Below are positions 35,511 through 48,116 of a stretch of DNA of 64,000 bases, one piece after another. The position numbers and the translations under genes were made by a program. Within the stretch, counting starts at the first letter, position 1; every line of letters begins with the position of its first letter. The stretch is from Rhizophagus irregularis (taxonomy: Eukaryota; Glomeromycota; Glomeromycetes; Glomerales; Glomeraceae): positions 3,536,501 through 3,600,500 of the forward strand of contig NC_089447.1 in the NCBI RefSeq assembly GCF_026210795.1. Reading direction: 5' to 3'. The notes below the pieces were generated by a model, which searched no databases, had not been told where the DNA came from, and was given only the letters and a program-made list of their open reading frames with translations.

Positions 35511-36260
35511 ATATATATTTATATTGAAAAGAAAAAAAATAGAAAAAAATATCAAGATTTTAAAAGCCGGCTATGATTAAAGTATACGAAAAAAAAAGAA
35601 TCCGGAATTAATATAAAATTCGGATTAAACAAATTCGGAGTTAAAAAATTCGGAAAATGGAAATCAATGGAATTATAATAATTATAATTAAGATATAACG
35701 AAAAAAAGTATAAATTAATTGATTTATTTTATTATTTCACTTTAAGAAAAATCTTTAAATTCTCTTATTTAACATGATAACTTTCAAATAAATGTTATTC
35801 AAGTTTGGAAGCATGTACTTAAGTATGGTATTGCTACTACCAGTTTATTATGAATCGTATAGAAAAACTTCTTTTTTTTTTCGTAAAAGAATTTGAAGTA
35901 TTTTCAAATTATGTAACACTTTAATGTCAGTATTCTTACGATAGTATATATTTTTTATTATTTTTATTACGAATTTTGTATTAAACTAATAATTTTACAC
36001 GAACGCTATAAAATTATGTATCATTTTTAAGTAATAATATCTTTATTAAGTAATAAATAACAAAAATAGTTGTAAGTTTATCAAAAGATATTTCCTCGTT
36101 GTGACATCACTCACATATATACTACTAGTACTACTAAATGCATTTTTCGTCTATTTATTTGAACATTTACGTAATTATAATCATTTCACGGTTTGAATCC
36201 TCAATAAATTAGATAAATTGGAATCTTTATTTATTTGATATTGTAATTTTTGATCTACAG
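35511..36260. other. AT-rich intergenic DNA
   Basis: No gene recognised. The expected C-terminal part of the BTB gene is absent. Confidence 0.5.
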
Positions 36261-36340
36261 TTAGAATTTAAGGAATCTTGTGAACGCAAATCTCTTGCTC
36301 GTGAACGTGAAGCTTGCAAAGCTCGTGAAAATGTCAACAG
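36261..36340 (+). pseudogene. isolated exon-like fragment
   Basis: An 80-nt open segment is bounded by a good acceptor (GATCTACAG) and donor (CAACAG/GTATTT). It encodes a charged helical peptide (EFKESCERKSLARERE, then ACKARENVNR). Its composition is clearly more GC-rich than its surroundings. No flanking exons were found and the family is unknown. Confidence 0.3.
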
Positions 36341-37317
36341 GTATTTTTAGTAATGATTTGTTTGATCAATAGAGCCAAACTCACACGGTTTTTGCTAAGG
36401 GACAAGAAATAACTCTGTTAGAGACGGACGATAAAAATTTTTATTAGTGTGGTGCATGCCGATCCTCTATACCCTTGATTGCTCCTATCTACTGTCAAAT
36501 TCATAATGCAAATAAAATAAAATAATTCGCTCATACACACTTAATTAACTGGATTTATTTCAAAATTTGCAGCTTTGCAAGCATTACATATGTCAATAAT
36601 ATTGAATATTTAATTCAAAAATTTAGGAATAATTTTAAAAATTTGAAAAGGTTCGATGCCGCACTCAGATATTAAATAGCATTTTAATCGTAAAATTTGC
36701 TCCTATTATAATAGCGAATTAACTAGTAATATTAATTTTAATGAAGCAAATGCGTCTTTTATATAATATGATAAGCGTTTAATGGCCAAATTATAATCAA
36801 GATAAATAAGATAAATTCCGAAAGTAAAAAAAAAACGAAAAGTAATATTGACAGTGACGAATTATTTAAAATTATAAAAGAAATAAATGAAAATACATCA
36901 AAATATTATATATTACAACATACTGTACACCTGTGGTTGTAATTTTAGGAATATTTCAACTTATTTTATATTATTTTGCATTTTATTAGTAAATTATAAC
37001 TAGGGTAATTTGGTATTGTTAGTGAGTTATAATATAATTATTGCATTATTCAGTAATTATTTATATATATTTTAAGTAATATAATAGGGTTTATATTAAA
37101 AAGTTGATTTGTATTTTGTATATTTATCAAATAATAAATTTTATGGTTTATTTTGAGTTTATTAGTTTTATTAAAGAAATATTATATTTAATGATCAAAA
37201 TGAATTAATCCTGTAACATGTTAAATGGTAATAATATAAAGATAAATATAAATATAATAGTTTGTATTGATTTTAATAAAATATTAGATATGATGATAAT
37301 GTTAAGTATACGTCAAG
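36341..37317. other. AT-rich intergenic DNA
   Basis: No gene. The segment GGTAAT-TTGGTATTGTTAGTGAGTTATAA at about 37011 resembles the 3' flank of the kinase gene at 23745-23775, suggesting a relic of a related gene end. Confidence 0.4.
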
Positions 37318-37547
37318 GTTGCATGGGATGATCTCCCTCCTGAATATTATCGAAAATTAATTGATAGTATGCCTCAGAGGGTCAATGCTGTTATTTTCGC
37401 GAATGGATATAGAATTAATTATTAAATTTTTGTAAAATTCAATAAAGGAAGGCGTAATGAACATGTTAAATTTTTATTTTCATTTTATAAAACATAAAAA
37501 AATTTTTTAATTTTGAAAAGTGGCCGGATCATTTAGGCCACCATCTG
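37318..37547 (+). mobile_element. Tc1/mariner transposase C-terminus and right terminal repeat
   Basis: Codons 37318-37425 read VAWDDLPPEYYRKLIDSMPQ, then RVNAVIFANGYRINY and a stop, the usual C-terminal signature of Tc1-like transposases. About 95 bp further on, AAAAGTGGCCGGATCATTTA and GGCCACCATCTG end just before TA (37548-37549), as expected for the element end and TA target. The rest of the transposase and the left end are missing. Confidence 0.75.
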
Positions 37548-37549
37548 TA

Positions 37550-38690
37550 TGTAACATGATCTGTCCATGTTATTTGATTGGCGGTCGGGTCATATTATAC
37601 ACAATTCTTTATTGCTAATATAATTTTCCGGTTAATGAAATTTTAATCACTTTTTTTACAAAAAAACTTAGTTTGTATTAATAATAATTTTTCTATTCCC
37701 ATCCTCTTGGAATGAATGATGCAGCTATCCAGTTATTTTCAGTTTTTGTAATTACAAATTTTTTTTAAATGAATATTATTCCTTTTTCAGTCAAAACCAA
37801 TTTTTTTTCCATCATTGTAATTCTTTTATTTATTTAGTGTTTTTAATAATTTTTTTATCACTATAAAAATTTGTTTTTAAATTTTCTATTAATAAAATAG
37901 TGGCAAAAAAAAAAATAATAAAAATTGATATGAAAATATAGAAACATAATATGGACGAAATTATATTTATTTTGTTAAAGATATTTTGCGATGTGATTTT
38001 AACATGATTTATATAAAGAAAAAAACTCCATTAATCCATTTATATTTTGAAACAATAAAATGATATATCTTTTTTTTATACTGTATATTCATACTGTATG
38101 CTTATAAAAAAATAAAATCTCCATATTTTTTAATATTCCACATTTTAAAGTACTTAATTAAATTCATATATTTATTATTAAATTCAAATAATAGAATAGC
38201 ATCTGTTTTTTAATACTAATATATTTCATTAATTTATAATGTTTCATACATTGCATTTATTTATTAAGTTTCATTTATTCACATTTGTTGTTAACCTTTT
38301 GTATACATGCAATTTACTTTATATATACTGCCTATTATCAGAATAAGTATGTTAATTATGTAATCATTTATGAACTTAATAAATAAACGCGTTAAAAAAA
38401 GAATCAGAATAAGTAAAAATTGGCAAAAAATCGGATAGCCAATTTTTGGCTACATCTGTCCAATTTGTGACTTTTACAGCCGATTTCATAGATCGTTAGT
38501 GTATGACCAATATAAAAATGTAGATTCCATAATCCATATACAATTTTTTTGTATGGTAAAAAATAAAGAAAAATTTATATTGTAATATTAAATTTAATTT
38601 TAAATAATAATGCTTTATTAAGTAATATTAAATAAAAATTTAAATTTTAAAAATACATTAAAGAATGTAAATTTATTTGCAATTCAGTAT
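37550..38690. other. AT-rich intergenic DNA
   Basis: Nothing recognisable apart from homopolymer tracts. Confidence 0.5.
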
Positions 38691-38699
38691 AGTATGATC

Positions 38700-39890
38700 A
38701 TAAAAAATATAAATTACTCCACTGCATTTTCATGAAAATTGGATTTTGACTGCTAAACAACTTTTAATTAATATAAGAAGTCAATTTACTTTGACTAAAA
38801 TGCTCAAAATACGCTCTGAAGTGACAAAATGGAAAAAATAAAATTCGTGAATGAGTATCATTGTGAAAAACGTGAATAACCCTTCAAGTATTAACTGTAC
38901 CTTCATGAAAACTAATATTCAAACAGATTATAACTCGCTGAACAACTTTCAATTAATATAAGAAGTCAATTTACTTTGACTAAAGTGCCTAAAATACGCT
39001 CTGAAGTGACAAAACAGAAAAAATAAAATTCGTGAATGAGTACCGTTGTGAAAAACGTGAATAACCCTTCACGTATTAACTGTACCTTCATGAAAATTAA
39101 TATCCAGGCAGATTATGACCCGCTGAACAACATTCAATTAATATAAGAAGTCGATTTACTTTGACTAAAGTGCTCAAAATACGCTCTGAAGTGACAAAAC
39201 GGAAAAAATAAAATTCGTGAATGAGTACCGTTGTGAAAAACGTGAATAACCCTTCAAGTATTAACTGTACCTTCGTGAAAATTAATATCCAAGTAGATTA
39301 TCACCTGCTGAACAACATTCAATTAATATAAGAAGTCGATTTACTTTGACTAAAGTGCTCAAAATACGCTCTGAAGTAACAAAACGGAAAAAATAAAATT
39401 CGTGAATGAGTACCGTTGTGAAAAACGTGAATAACTCTTCAAGTATTAACAGTACCTTCATGAAAACCAATATTCGAACAGATTATTACTCGCTGAACAA
39501 CTTTCAATTAATATAAGAAGTCGATTTACTTTGACTAAAGTGCCGAAAATACGCTCTAAAGTGATAAAACAGAAAAAATAAAATTCCATTGTGAAAAACG
39601 TGAATAACCCTTCAAGTATTAACTGTACCTTCATGAAAATTAATATCCAAGCAGATTTTGACCCGCCAAAAAACTTTCAATTAATATAAGAAGTCGATTT
39701 ACTTTGACTAAACTGCCCAAAATATGCTCTGAAGGTAAAAAAAATTTGTAACTTAGTACTATCATGTAAAAATGTAAATAACTCCAAAAATATTAACTGT
39801 GCTTTCATGTAGATTAATATCTTAACAGCTTCAAACTTGCTGAACTACTTTTAATTAAAGAGCAAGATTTACTTTGACCAAAATGCTCAA
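38700..39890. repeat. about 184-bp tandem repeat, six to seven copies
   Basis: Marker segments AATATAAGAAGTC and ACTTTGACTAAAGTGC recur near 38775, 38960, 39145, 39330, 39515 and 39688. CGCTCTGAAGTGACAAAAC and TAACCCTTCAAGTATTAACTG lie between them. The middle copies are the most alike and the outer ones decay. A 62-codon minus-strand frame inside it is incidental. Confidence 0.9.
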
Positions 39891-39899
39891 ACCATAATT

Positions 39900-40624
39900 T
39901 GAAATATGTGTAAACAAACTATAATATTTGTTTATATTTAAATTCTGAGTTATTTAATTTAAATATGTTGGTGTTTATATTTAAGGAAAAAAAATAAAAT
40001 TTTACTTCTATTTTATTAGGTTTTTGTAAATGAAAAGACAAAAAAATAATCAGCTGAAAAAATAAAAAAATTCTTTGTTAATAACCGTAATACATGATCA
40101 CATGTAAAATCGGAAATCCTATATTTAAATTGGTAATACGTATTACATATATATGACCGATAGGCCAAATTATATCTCCTGCTATTACAATTGTAAAATA
40201 ATATTAAAATTATGAATAAATTAAAAGTTTTTCTAATTTGAAAAATGCAAATCTTTCTGAATTACTCAAATTTTCAAATCTGTTTATTATAGTATAATCA
40301 ATAGTTAATTTTCACTGCAAAATCTCCTAGGAATGGATAAATAAATACATATAAAATTTACTACCCAGTAAGGTTTTTTTGGATGGTTCTAACCTCTACT
40401 TATTATTTATTTTATTTATTTTATTTTTTTTATAGAGAGAAATTGTCATAATACATGTATTATTTTAAAATTAACATTTTAAAAATTAAATTGAAAAACT
40501 ATAATTTATTAATTAACAATAAAATGTTTTTTGTTAAAATTATTTAAAAATTTTTTAAATTATAGCAAAAATGCTACAACAGTAAATAATATTATAATAG
40601 CGAAATTGATCAGCAAACAAATGA
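39900..40624. other. AT-rich intergenic DNA
   Basis: No gene recognised. Confidence 0.5.
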
Positions 40625-40804
40625 AAACATGCAAATATTGAATGATGTCTCAATTTAACAGGTATTTTCAGTGGCACAGGAAGAGTTTTTGCGAAAAGTT
40701 GGCATTAGAAGTTTTTTTCATTGTCATTGTCATTGACATTGACATTGACATTGACATTGACATTGACATTGACATTGTCACTGACATTGTCATTGTCATT
40801 GTCA
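40625..40804. repeat. left arm of host repeat, copy 2, and (CATTGA)n microsatellite
   Basis: 40625-40711 repeats the left arm at 29275-29389. 40712-40804 is a CATTGA/CATTGT tract of about 15 units that runs directly into the T-run of the inserted LINE. The plus-strand frame with Ile-Asp and Ile-Val repeats across it (40642-40908) is a microsatellite by-product. Confidence 0.9.
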
Positions 40805-41047
40805 TTTTTTTTTTTTTTTTTTTTTTTTACTGGTTAACGAAAAATTTATTTATTATAAAAAGAAACATTACAGCACGTGTCATTAGTTTGATAACAGTAA
40901 TAGAATAAATCTACATAACAATAATACAAAACTAAACATCTAGAATATACTAAAAATTACTATATTCCTGATGAACCAGGATAACTAAACAAAAATAAGA
41001 AAAAATTAAAAAAATCAACCCATTTGGGCGAAAATAAAAGAAAATAT

Positions 41048-42302
41048 TTAAAAAATAAAATAAAATAAAATAAAAGAAAAAATTATTTGAATAGTATACT
41101 GATTAACACGAACTATAAAATCCAAAGGTTCTATATTAAAATATATATTATTCAAAAGCCCTTCTACCTTTTGATAGACTTTATGATTAATATCTTTTTT
41201 AACTATATTTTTATCATAACTATAATGTTTTTTATCTTCTTTAGTAACACCTAAACTTATTTCTTTATCTTTTTGTAAATCACATCTATCAACCCAAATT
41301 TTATGTGTAGAATCAAAAACGAAATCTAAAAATTTAACTCCAGTTTCAAATATATGAACTTTAGTCATTTTAATTTCTTGTCGTAAGAAATCAGCTAATA
41401 ATTTAGGAAATAAGCCTTTAATAATATCCACGAAAGTTAATTTATTATTATTAACTTTAACTTCCCCAAATGATTCGTTTATAAATAAGTCAATTATTTT
41501 AGCTTCATCGAAGGTATATATATCGTATTCTTTGATTTTTTCAATTAAACATATAATCGAATAATATATAATATTTCTCATTCTTTTACGATTTGAATAA
41601 CAACGCCAAACATGTCCAAAAGTTTCTTTTTTACGCTCACAGACCGGACATTTCCAATCCTTATATATATCAAAATTAGTCAATTTTCTTTGTTCTACAG
41701 TTGGAATTTCTTCAATTAAATTCTTAATTTTATAACGACGTCGTTTAGTTGTGTGAAAATTAGTTTGTAAAACATTTTCATTTTCCTTTAAGAATTCAAA
41801 AGTAATTGCCCATTCTACGCTATCTATTGTATATTTTCGATTTCTTCGAAGATTAAAAAATTTTTCTAAATTTAAAATTTCATTATAATATCGTATGAAA
41901 CGTCTAATCGGTTTTTCGATAATAATATTATTCCATGTAAGCATATATTCGATTTTATCGAGTTGAAAAAAATTAAAATTAACCGAATATACCCTATTTC
42001 TATCTGAATAACGACCTTTAATTTGTTGATCTAAAAAATTGTGATATAAATCATCGTCATGTGCTTTGATTTTAGTAATTTTTGGTATAATTATTTCATT
42101 TAAGTCTATAAATTGTCGAATTAATGCCCAAATATAAATGTTATTTTGTGTTTTTAGTAATTTACGTGTATTATAAATTTCAGTTTTGCATATAATATCA
42201 TTAAAATAATTAAAAATAAATTCATTATCTGTAATTATCTCAACATTACTAATATTATGAACAATAATCAATGCGATTATAAAACTTGTCACTTCTGCTT
42301 TA
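41048..42302 (-). CDS. LINE ORF2, C-terminal part (RNase H end and zinc knuckle), cut off by insertion
   Basis: The frame is open from the insertion junction (K-A-E-V-T-S-F) to the stop at 41048. KAEVTSFIIALI supplies the RNase H Glu, IITDNEFIFNYF the third acid (Asp), and KIKAHDDDLYHNFLDQQ the H...D end of the RNase H fold. Further on, KNLIEEIPTVEQRKL leads to CPVCERKKETFGHVWRC, a C-x2-C...H-x3-C knuckle also seen at the left window edge. No ATG initiates it; it is simply the downstream part of ORF2 separated from 48742-53162 by the DNA transposon. The last codons are Phe-rich, from the (TTTTA)n 3' sequence. Confidence 0.85.
42300..42302. repeat. target-site duplication TTA (left)
   Basis: Matches TTA at 48739-48741 on the other side of the CACTA-like element. 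Confidence 0.8.
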
Positions 42303-42744
42303 CACTGGTCAAATGATGAAGAATCGGTGTATTAAGAGCCAGTTAAGAATCGGGACCAATCAGGTTTCGGTTCTTAACCGGCTCTTATTTTTTTTATCAT
42401 TAAATAATCAGTATCCCGATAGGCCTATTGATTCTATTATATAAGAAGCCGATAGATTCTAAACGTATATCAAATTTGATCAGCTGATAATAAGTAACAA
42501 ATTGATTACCTTCCGGATTTTCCGATGACTAATAAATAAACACCCGATCTGTCATGATCTGTCATTAATTTATAAATAAGCATCGGTAAAACATCACATG
42601 TCCGATAATAATACTGATAGAACATTGATATTAGACGGTGAGAAATTTAAAGGTTTAATAATAATTATTATATATTTATTTATTTGTATATTTATAATAT
42701 TCATAATATAAAACATGATTGATATTACAGTATTATTATAAATT
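42303..42744. repeat. left subterminal region of the CACTA-like element
   Basis: Non-coding. A hairpin at 42333-42389 has arms TAAGAGCC-A-GTTAAGAA and TTCTTAAC-C-GGCTCTTA. Repeated short motifs AAGAATCGG, CCGAT and ATCGG (for example near 42318, 42350, 42416, 42548, 42581 and 42602) are probable transposase or accessory-protein binding sites. Confidence 0.65.
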
Positions 42745-45700
42745 TTAAATATGAAACTTTCTATTGATCGGTATTACTGACACATATTTCCGGGTTTCTT
42801 TTCGTCCTATTGAAAAAGAACCTTCAACAAACCGACCCAGTATACTATGTACAGGGATAATACAATCCCTGCTAAGATCATAAAATTCTTTTTTCCATAG
42901 TTCTATATTGCACAAATTTTCATCGCCATTAATTGTGCAATGAAATCTAGTCTTGTGATTTTCTGCCGGAAGGTACCACTTTACAAATGCTAGGGAATGA
43001 TTTACAGAACCTTCCGGAAAATGTATAATATGTTCAAAATAAAATTGAACAATACCGGGATAAGTATCTTTAGTATTATCATGGAGAAATTGGGATAATA
43101 TTTTGGCCGATGTGACGTGCCTTTTAGAATACATTGACCCAAAAACTTCGGATCCAATTTTTAGTCGTCCATAAGTGTTCACTTTTGGTAATACCGGTAT
43201 AGCAGAAGGAGCAGCATGGATATCTGATAGTGCTGCGAAATCTTTTCCATAGGCATTGCGGTAATATTCAACCAACAAATCTAATACTTCTTTTGAAAGG
43301 TTGGTGTCTATCCTTTTAGGATTAAGAAAAGTACCTGGAAAAGGTTCCGAACCTGTTCCGGCCATTTCTTCCACGTTTCTAGACATTGATAAAAATTCCC
43401 GGTAATCTATTCCATTAATTTCATCATGAATTACAAGACTGCCGGTAGTTTCTTTCGGTGTAATTAGTGTGATACAAGTCGATAAATGTTGATGGTCTTG
43501 GGCGCATGAAGAAAACTGATCAAGAAGAGAGTTGAATTGAATGGTTTTTAATAATTCTGGTTCGATTCTTCTATTACTGCTATGATACGATCCTATAAAT
43601 ATAGACTATTTAATAAATTGATTTAATTATATTGATAAGTTCGGAAATCTGGAATTACCTAATAGACCGTTCATGCGTTCGTAACTGAAACACCAGAACG
43701 CGTATAATGGTCCATAGTCTAACGCACAATGGCAAATATGTAAGCATAAATGTCGGCGTAATTTTTTCTGCGCCGTAATTTTCTTCAATGAGCTTTGCCA
43801 CTTCTAGAAGATTTTTATGAGCTTCTTCTAACCCATTCGTTGTTATAGATCTGCATACAAGAATATTGCATGCACGGACAAAATTGGCGAGTATCAATTT
43901 ATCCGATTCTTGAAGCAGATCCCATGTTATGGAAGTGGCATAAATTAAGATAAAAGTCTTCCATTGATCAGCGGTGAACCTTGAAAAGCCTTCACCTGTA
44001 GCAATTTTGTAGGGAATTCTACCGATATCTGCTGGAACTTTTATTGCATTTGCCCTTTTTTGCATTGTTTCTAAATCTTTTTGTGTCAATCGGCCCTCCT
44101 CGATCCACAGTCTGGTCACGATCCACTTAGCAATACCCAAGAACAAACAATGCATTGGATCCACTGTGAGAAATCGCACTGAATCAAAGTACGGAAGTCG
44201 ATACATTTCTGACCACCGTACTAAAGTATTATGGACGTGACTATTTCTAGCATCTTTAGTATTGCAATTCAACCATTCTCGCGCATCCCTTCGAACCTGG
44301 TTGATATCTCTTTCGACAAACCATTCATCAATATCATCAAATCCGCCAAAATTCGGTTGATTTCGATCATCATATTGAGCCTTTTTTAAGCATCTATGCA
44401 AGCACTCGCGCAGAGATATGACGCAGAGTTTTCTCGCGGCTGGAATATCACATGAGCAGCATATTACTGCGGCTCGAATAGATTTTCCGGTAGAGCTTTC
44501 GTATGTTTTCGATAGTTCAATCCCATTCCATAACTCGATTAATTGATCGATGATGGGAGCTATATAATGGTTTAGTTGATGTAAACTAGGCTCATTTGGC
44601 CCCGGAATTAAAGCCATTGTCAAAATATTTGATGGCTTGAATCTTTCATTTCGAGGCAGGTTACATATTACACCATATAGAGCTCCTATACTATAAGTTG
44701 AATTATCGAATGGTTGGAACCAGTCGATATTTAACATGATGCCTAAGTGGCGGTCTGAGACATCTTTCCGGAAAAATGGTATATTTTGACGATGATCCTG
44801 AAAGGTTTTCCAGATCTTTCCGTCATAAATATCATTCAAAAATTGAGAATCGTTACGGTCCGCCCATTTTCTACATAATTTCTCAAATCCTTTTCGATTA
44901 TACATTAATTGTAATTGGTGTTTTAAACTAACAGTAGGGAACGTTAAAGAAGGTCGATAGATTGTTCCGTTAGTAACCGGAACTTTCTTAGCAAGTGTAG
45001 CATTGCACTTTTTTCTTTGATTTGCCATCGGATGATCCGGAAAATCTACATAGGTACAATGAATTGTGGCTGGAACTTGGTAAGGGTCGTTAGTTGATAC
45101 TTCTGTTACATTATACAATTTGCAACACTTTTCACACGATGCGAATTTGACAATATGAGCACAGACGCCAAGTTTTTTACGTGCCATATACAAAGATGTA
45201 GGAAAAGAATTGTACGTGTTTGCATCCAAAAGAACCAAAAGATATCTAAAAAATTTGACTAAAGAATCGGTAGTGACATCGGATAACTTATATCTCTCTT
45301 GATATAATAAGATCCATAAAACAATCCAATGAAAGTCTTCAGTAAAATCAATGAAGGAGGCTTCTGGATCATCACCGTATGTATTTTCCGGTGCGTCAAA
45401 CCAGCCGGATGAAGATTCATTTGGTATTTCTTCGATAGGATCAAAGTCATTATCAACTTGATCGTTTTCTTCATCATCAGCATCACTAGTATCATCATCT
45501 GAAATACTTTGTTCAATAACAACAATAGGGTATGATACATTCTTGGAATTTCCACTACCGATATGTTTTCGTTTATCTTTCGATTTGGCTTTTGATGATT
45601 TCGATTTTTTGGGAAGAAACGAATAATTTTCCTCATCAACAATAGGTTCATGATGACCATCATCTGAATTATGTGATTCTATTTCCATTGGATCATTCAA

Positions 45701-45943
45701 GAGGTCTACCGATGTATCTTGGTTTAGGTCATCAGATGAAACTTGATTTAAATCTATAATTTCTTCAATAACTCCTCTTGGTCTAATATCCCTTTTTAAA
45801 CTATGACTATTTTTTGTACGTGGATCAACCATGTTACCTTTACATTTATTGCAATGACACGGAACTTTATTTGATGTTTTCTGTTTAAAATTATAGGATT
45901 TCTTTACAAAGACAGCTTTTGTTCTTCGGTATTTTCTCGTCAT
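42745..45943 (-). CDS. Tnp2/CACTA-type transposase (one frameshift)
   Basis: Exon 1 starts at Met 45943 with a basic, Cys-containing segment (CHCNKCKG) and a long acidic linker. The catalytic region has VIVIEQSISDDD upstream, then MLNIDWFQPF, LYGVICNLPR, CDIPAARKLC (about residue 496), LTVDPMHCLFLGIAKW (about residue 595) and TADQWKTFIL. A one-base shift near 43748 moves the continuing frame to HICHCALDYGPLYAFWCFSY and ERMNGLL, which reaches a donor at 43658. Exon 2 (43592-42745) continues SYHSSNRRIEPELL and adds a C-terminal domain of about 280 residues with HFPEGSVNHSLAFVKWY. Read literally, the first exon stops at 43655 after 762 codons. Cut-and-paste transposition of the host element is the expected role; the frameshift may be a sequencing error or a true lesion. 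Confidence 0.8.
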
Positions 45944-46506
45944 TGTAAATAATAATATAAAAAAATTTTATTAAAAATGAATTTCCGGTTCTTCGATGAA
46001 CGGATATATTAGTATGATTGATAATTGACATTGTTGACCATATTAGGTTACTATCAATTTATTGTATTTATTGTATTTAAATCAATATAAGTTCCTTTAT
46101 TTGAATCAAAAAAAAGCTTATACTTCAATAGACTATTTCGTTATTTTCAATAGACTTATCGGCATGAAAAAAAAGGAAAAAAAAATTCAATCAAAAAAAG
46201 CTTATTTAATAGACTATTTCGTTACTTTCGACAGACCTATCGGTCCTCATATGACAAAAAAAAAATATATATAAAGACCCCTTTCTTCCCACGAACTGAT
46301 TTTTTTTCTCTGCCATATCATTATACTTTGATCTAAATCATTAAAAAAAAAATCGTAATCATTACATTTAATCTAATTATAGGAAAAAAAAATATATTAT
46401 TAATAATCATAATATTTTAATTGTGGAAATAAATAAAGGTATAAAAGAACGTCTTTTACCTTATTGTATTGTTTTTTTTTTTATCCTTTAACAAATTTTG
46501 GTAAAA
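45944..46506. promoter_or_regulatory. bidirectional intergenic region between the two CACTA genes
   Basis: 563 bp separate the divergent starts (45943 minus, 46507 plus). A TATA-like run (TATATATAAAG, 46266-46276) lies about 230 bp upstream of the plus-strand ATG. An imperfect direct repeat of AAAAAAGCTTA-TTCAATAGACTATTTCGTTA at 46110-46145 and 46195-46227 could be regulatory. No transcription data support either. Confidence 0.35.
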
Positions 46507-48116
46507 ATGCGTGGAAGAAGACCTTTCAAAATTAAGAAAATAAGCTTAAGACGCTTATCTACAACAAATTTAACCTCTTACAACCATCATCAAACAAACT
46601 CAATGTCACCACATCGTCGTCACCGTTATCGTTCAAGAAGGAACAAGTCTAGACGTTCTTCTTATTCTAATTATTCAGATAGTCGTTCACCAAGTCAACA
46701 AAGAGGACGTTCGACTACAAGACATAATAGGACTAATTATTCAGATAGTCGTTCACCAAGTCAACAAGGAGGGTGTTCAACTACAAGATATAATAGGAAT
46801 GATGGTATGGTTATAATATAATAATTATGTTTTTTATTTTACATATTTTGAATATAATGTCATGATTTCAATTTACAGATATCGAAGCCCTAAGCAGAGC
46901 TATCACTGCACTTACGGAAGAAGTTCGGACCCTCAAGAAATCTCAAACAAGGAACGACCTACAAGCTGAATGGCCATCAACCCCTCAGACAACACCAGTT
47001 CCAAGGAGTAGACAAAATACATCACTCACGCCAGAACCAGAAACTGGATATCGTCGACGTGCTCGGGTTTTGCTTGAAGATATGGACGAAGATCAATATA
47101 AGTTGTTCCATGTGAGTATCAAGTAACTATTGGTTATTCAGCAAAATTTTTTAATCGATATTTTTTTATAAAATTAAGGATGAGGTCGTGCAGATACTTA
47201 GCGGTCTCGATGATTCATTGCAATTGGATCATACCAAAAAATGGGTAGAAATTGCACCACACGTTTCAAAACACATCATGAAGGAGATCGCTAGAGTCTT
47301 GACCGGAAGGTTTCAATACAAAGATATAGAATTGAAATGGGTCTTACAGAATCTACACCGCCATCGTAGAGAAAGCTGGATGGTTAGCCTTGATCCGGAT
47401 AAGACTAGATTTGAAAAGAAGAGAAAAGGAACGAATTCTCGAAGAAAAGATGTAAGTACTGAAGACATCCGAAATATGAAATTAAAATCCTTGATCTTGT
47501 TCCTTTCTATCCTAATCACTAATATCTGATTGCAATAGAAAAAAGAGCGACGTCAGAAAGGCATCGAGCATATGTTCAATATTAATGATGCCTCGCTTAA
47601 AGAATTTCAACCGTCATCATTATCTTGGGAAGAATTCAAGGAAGACTGTGAAACCATATTTAATGAAGGAGGATTCCACAGTGATGAAGTTTCTGAAACT
47701 GATGAAGAGCTCACCAAAAAAGAAATCGAAGATCATGTTCATCCTAAGAATAAAATTGAAACGGATAAACATGTTCTTCATGTTTATGACAAGCCCTGGA
47801 GGTCACGTCGTGTAAGTATCAAATAAAACAATTGTATAGTTATTGTATACATTTGCTTATTATCTCTTTTTCATTTTTATAGGGACGTAAATTACTTCGC
47901 TTGGCTGACCGAGTTGGTGAGAAAATAAGTCATGTAAAACTTTCACGACATCGTTGGTATGATGATAAAACGTGGATCGACGAGTCAAAACCGCCTGAAG
48001 GTGCCCCTGATTGGTCGATATCACAGTCGTACGGATCCGACGTACAACCACAAGATGAGATCGATAATATCGATAATATTAATGATGAACCTAACGAACT
48101 TGATGAACAGGTTTAA
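46507..48116 (+). CDS. CACTA-element accessory protein (RS-rich, putative DNA-binding)
   Basis: Five exons, 46507-46804, 46879-47111, 47179-47451, 47539-47811 and 47883-48116, all phase-consistent and giving 436 residues. The N-terminus is Arg/Ser-rich with a tandem repeat (NYSDSRSPSQQRG / NYSDSRSPSQQGG). Next come a short coiled coil (DIEALSRAITALTEEVRTLK) and a helical region (DEVVQILSGLDDSL, HIMKEIARVLTGRF) with KKKRK-like basic patches at the exon 3/4 junction. It ends in a domain with KLLRLADRVGEKISHVK and an acidic tail. Many CACTA elements carry such a second gene whose product binds subterminal repeats; that role is inferred here from position and charge. I recognise no named family. 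Confidence 0.75.

Noticed and set aside
36651-36662. GGTTCGATGCC, a match to a tRNA B box
   Set aside because: No cloverleaf, A box or acceptor stem can be built around it.
40642-40908. Plus-strand 88-codon frame with Ile-Asp repeats
   Set aside because: It is the translation of (CATTGA)n and the LINE poly-A.
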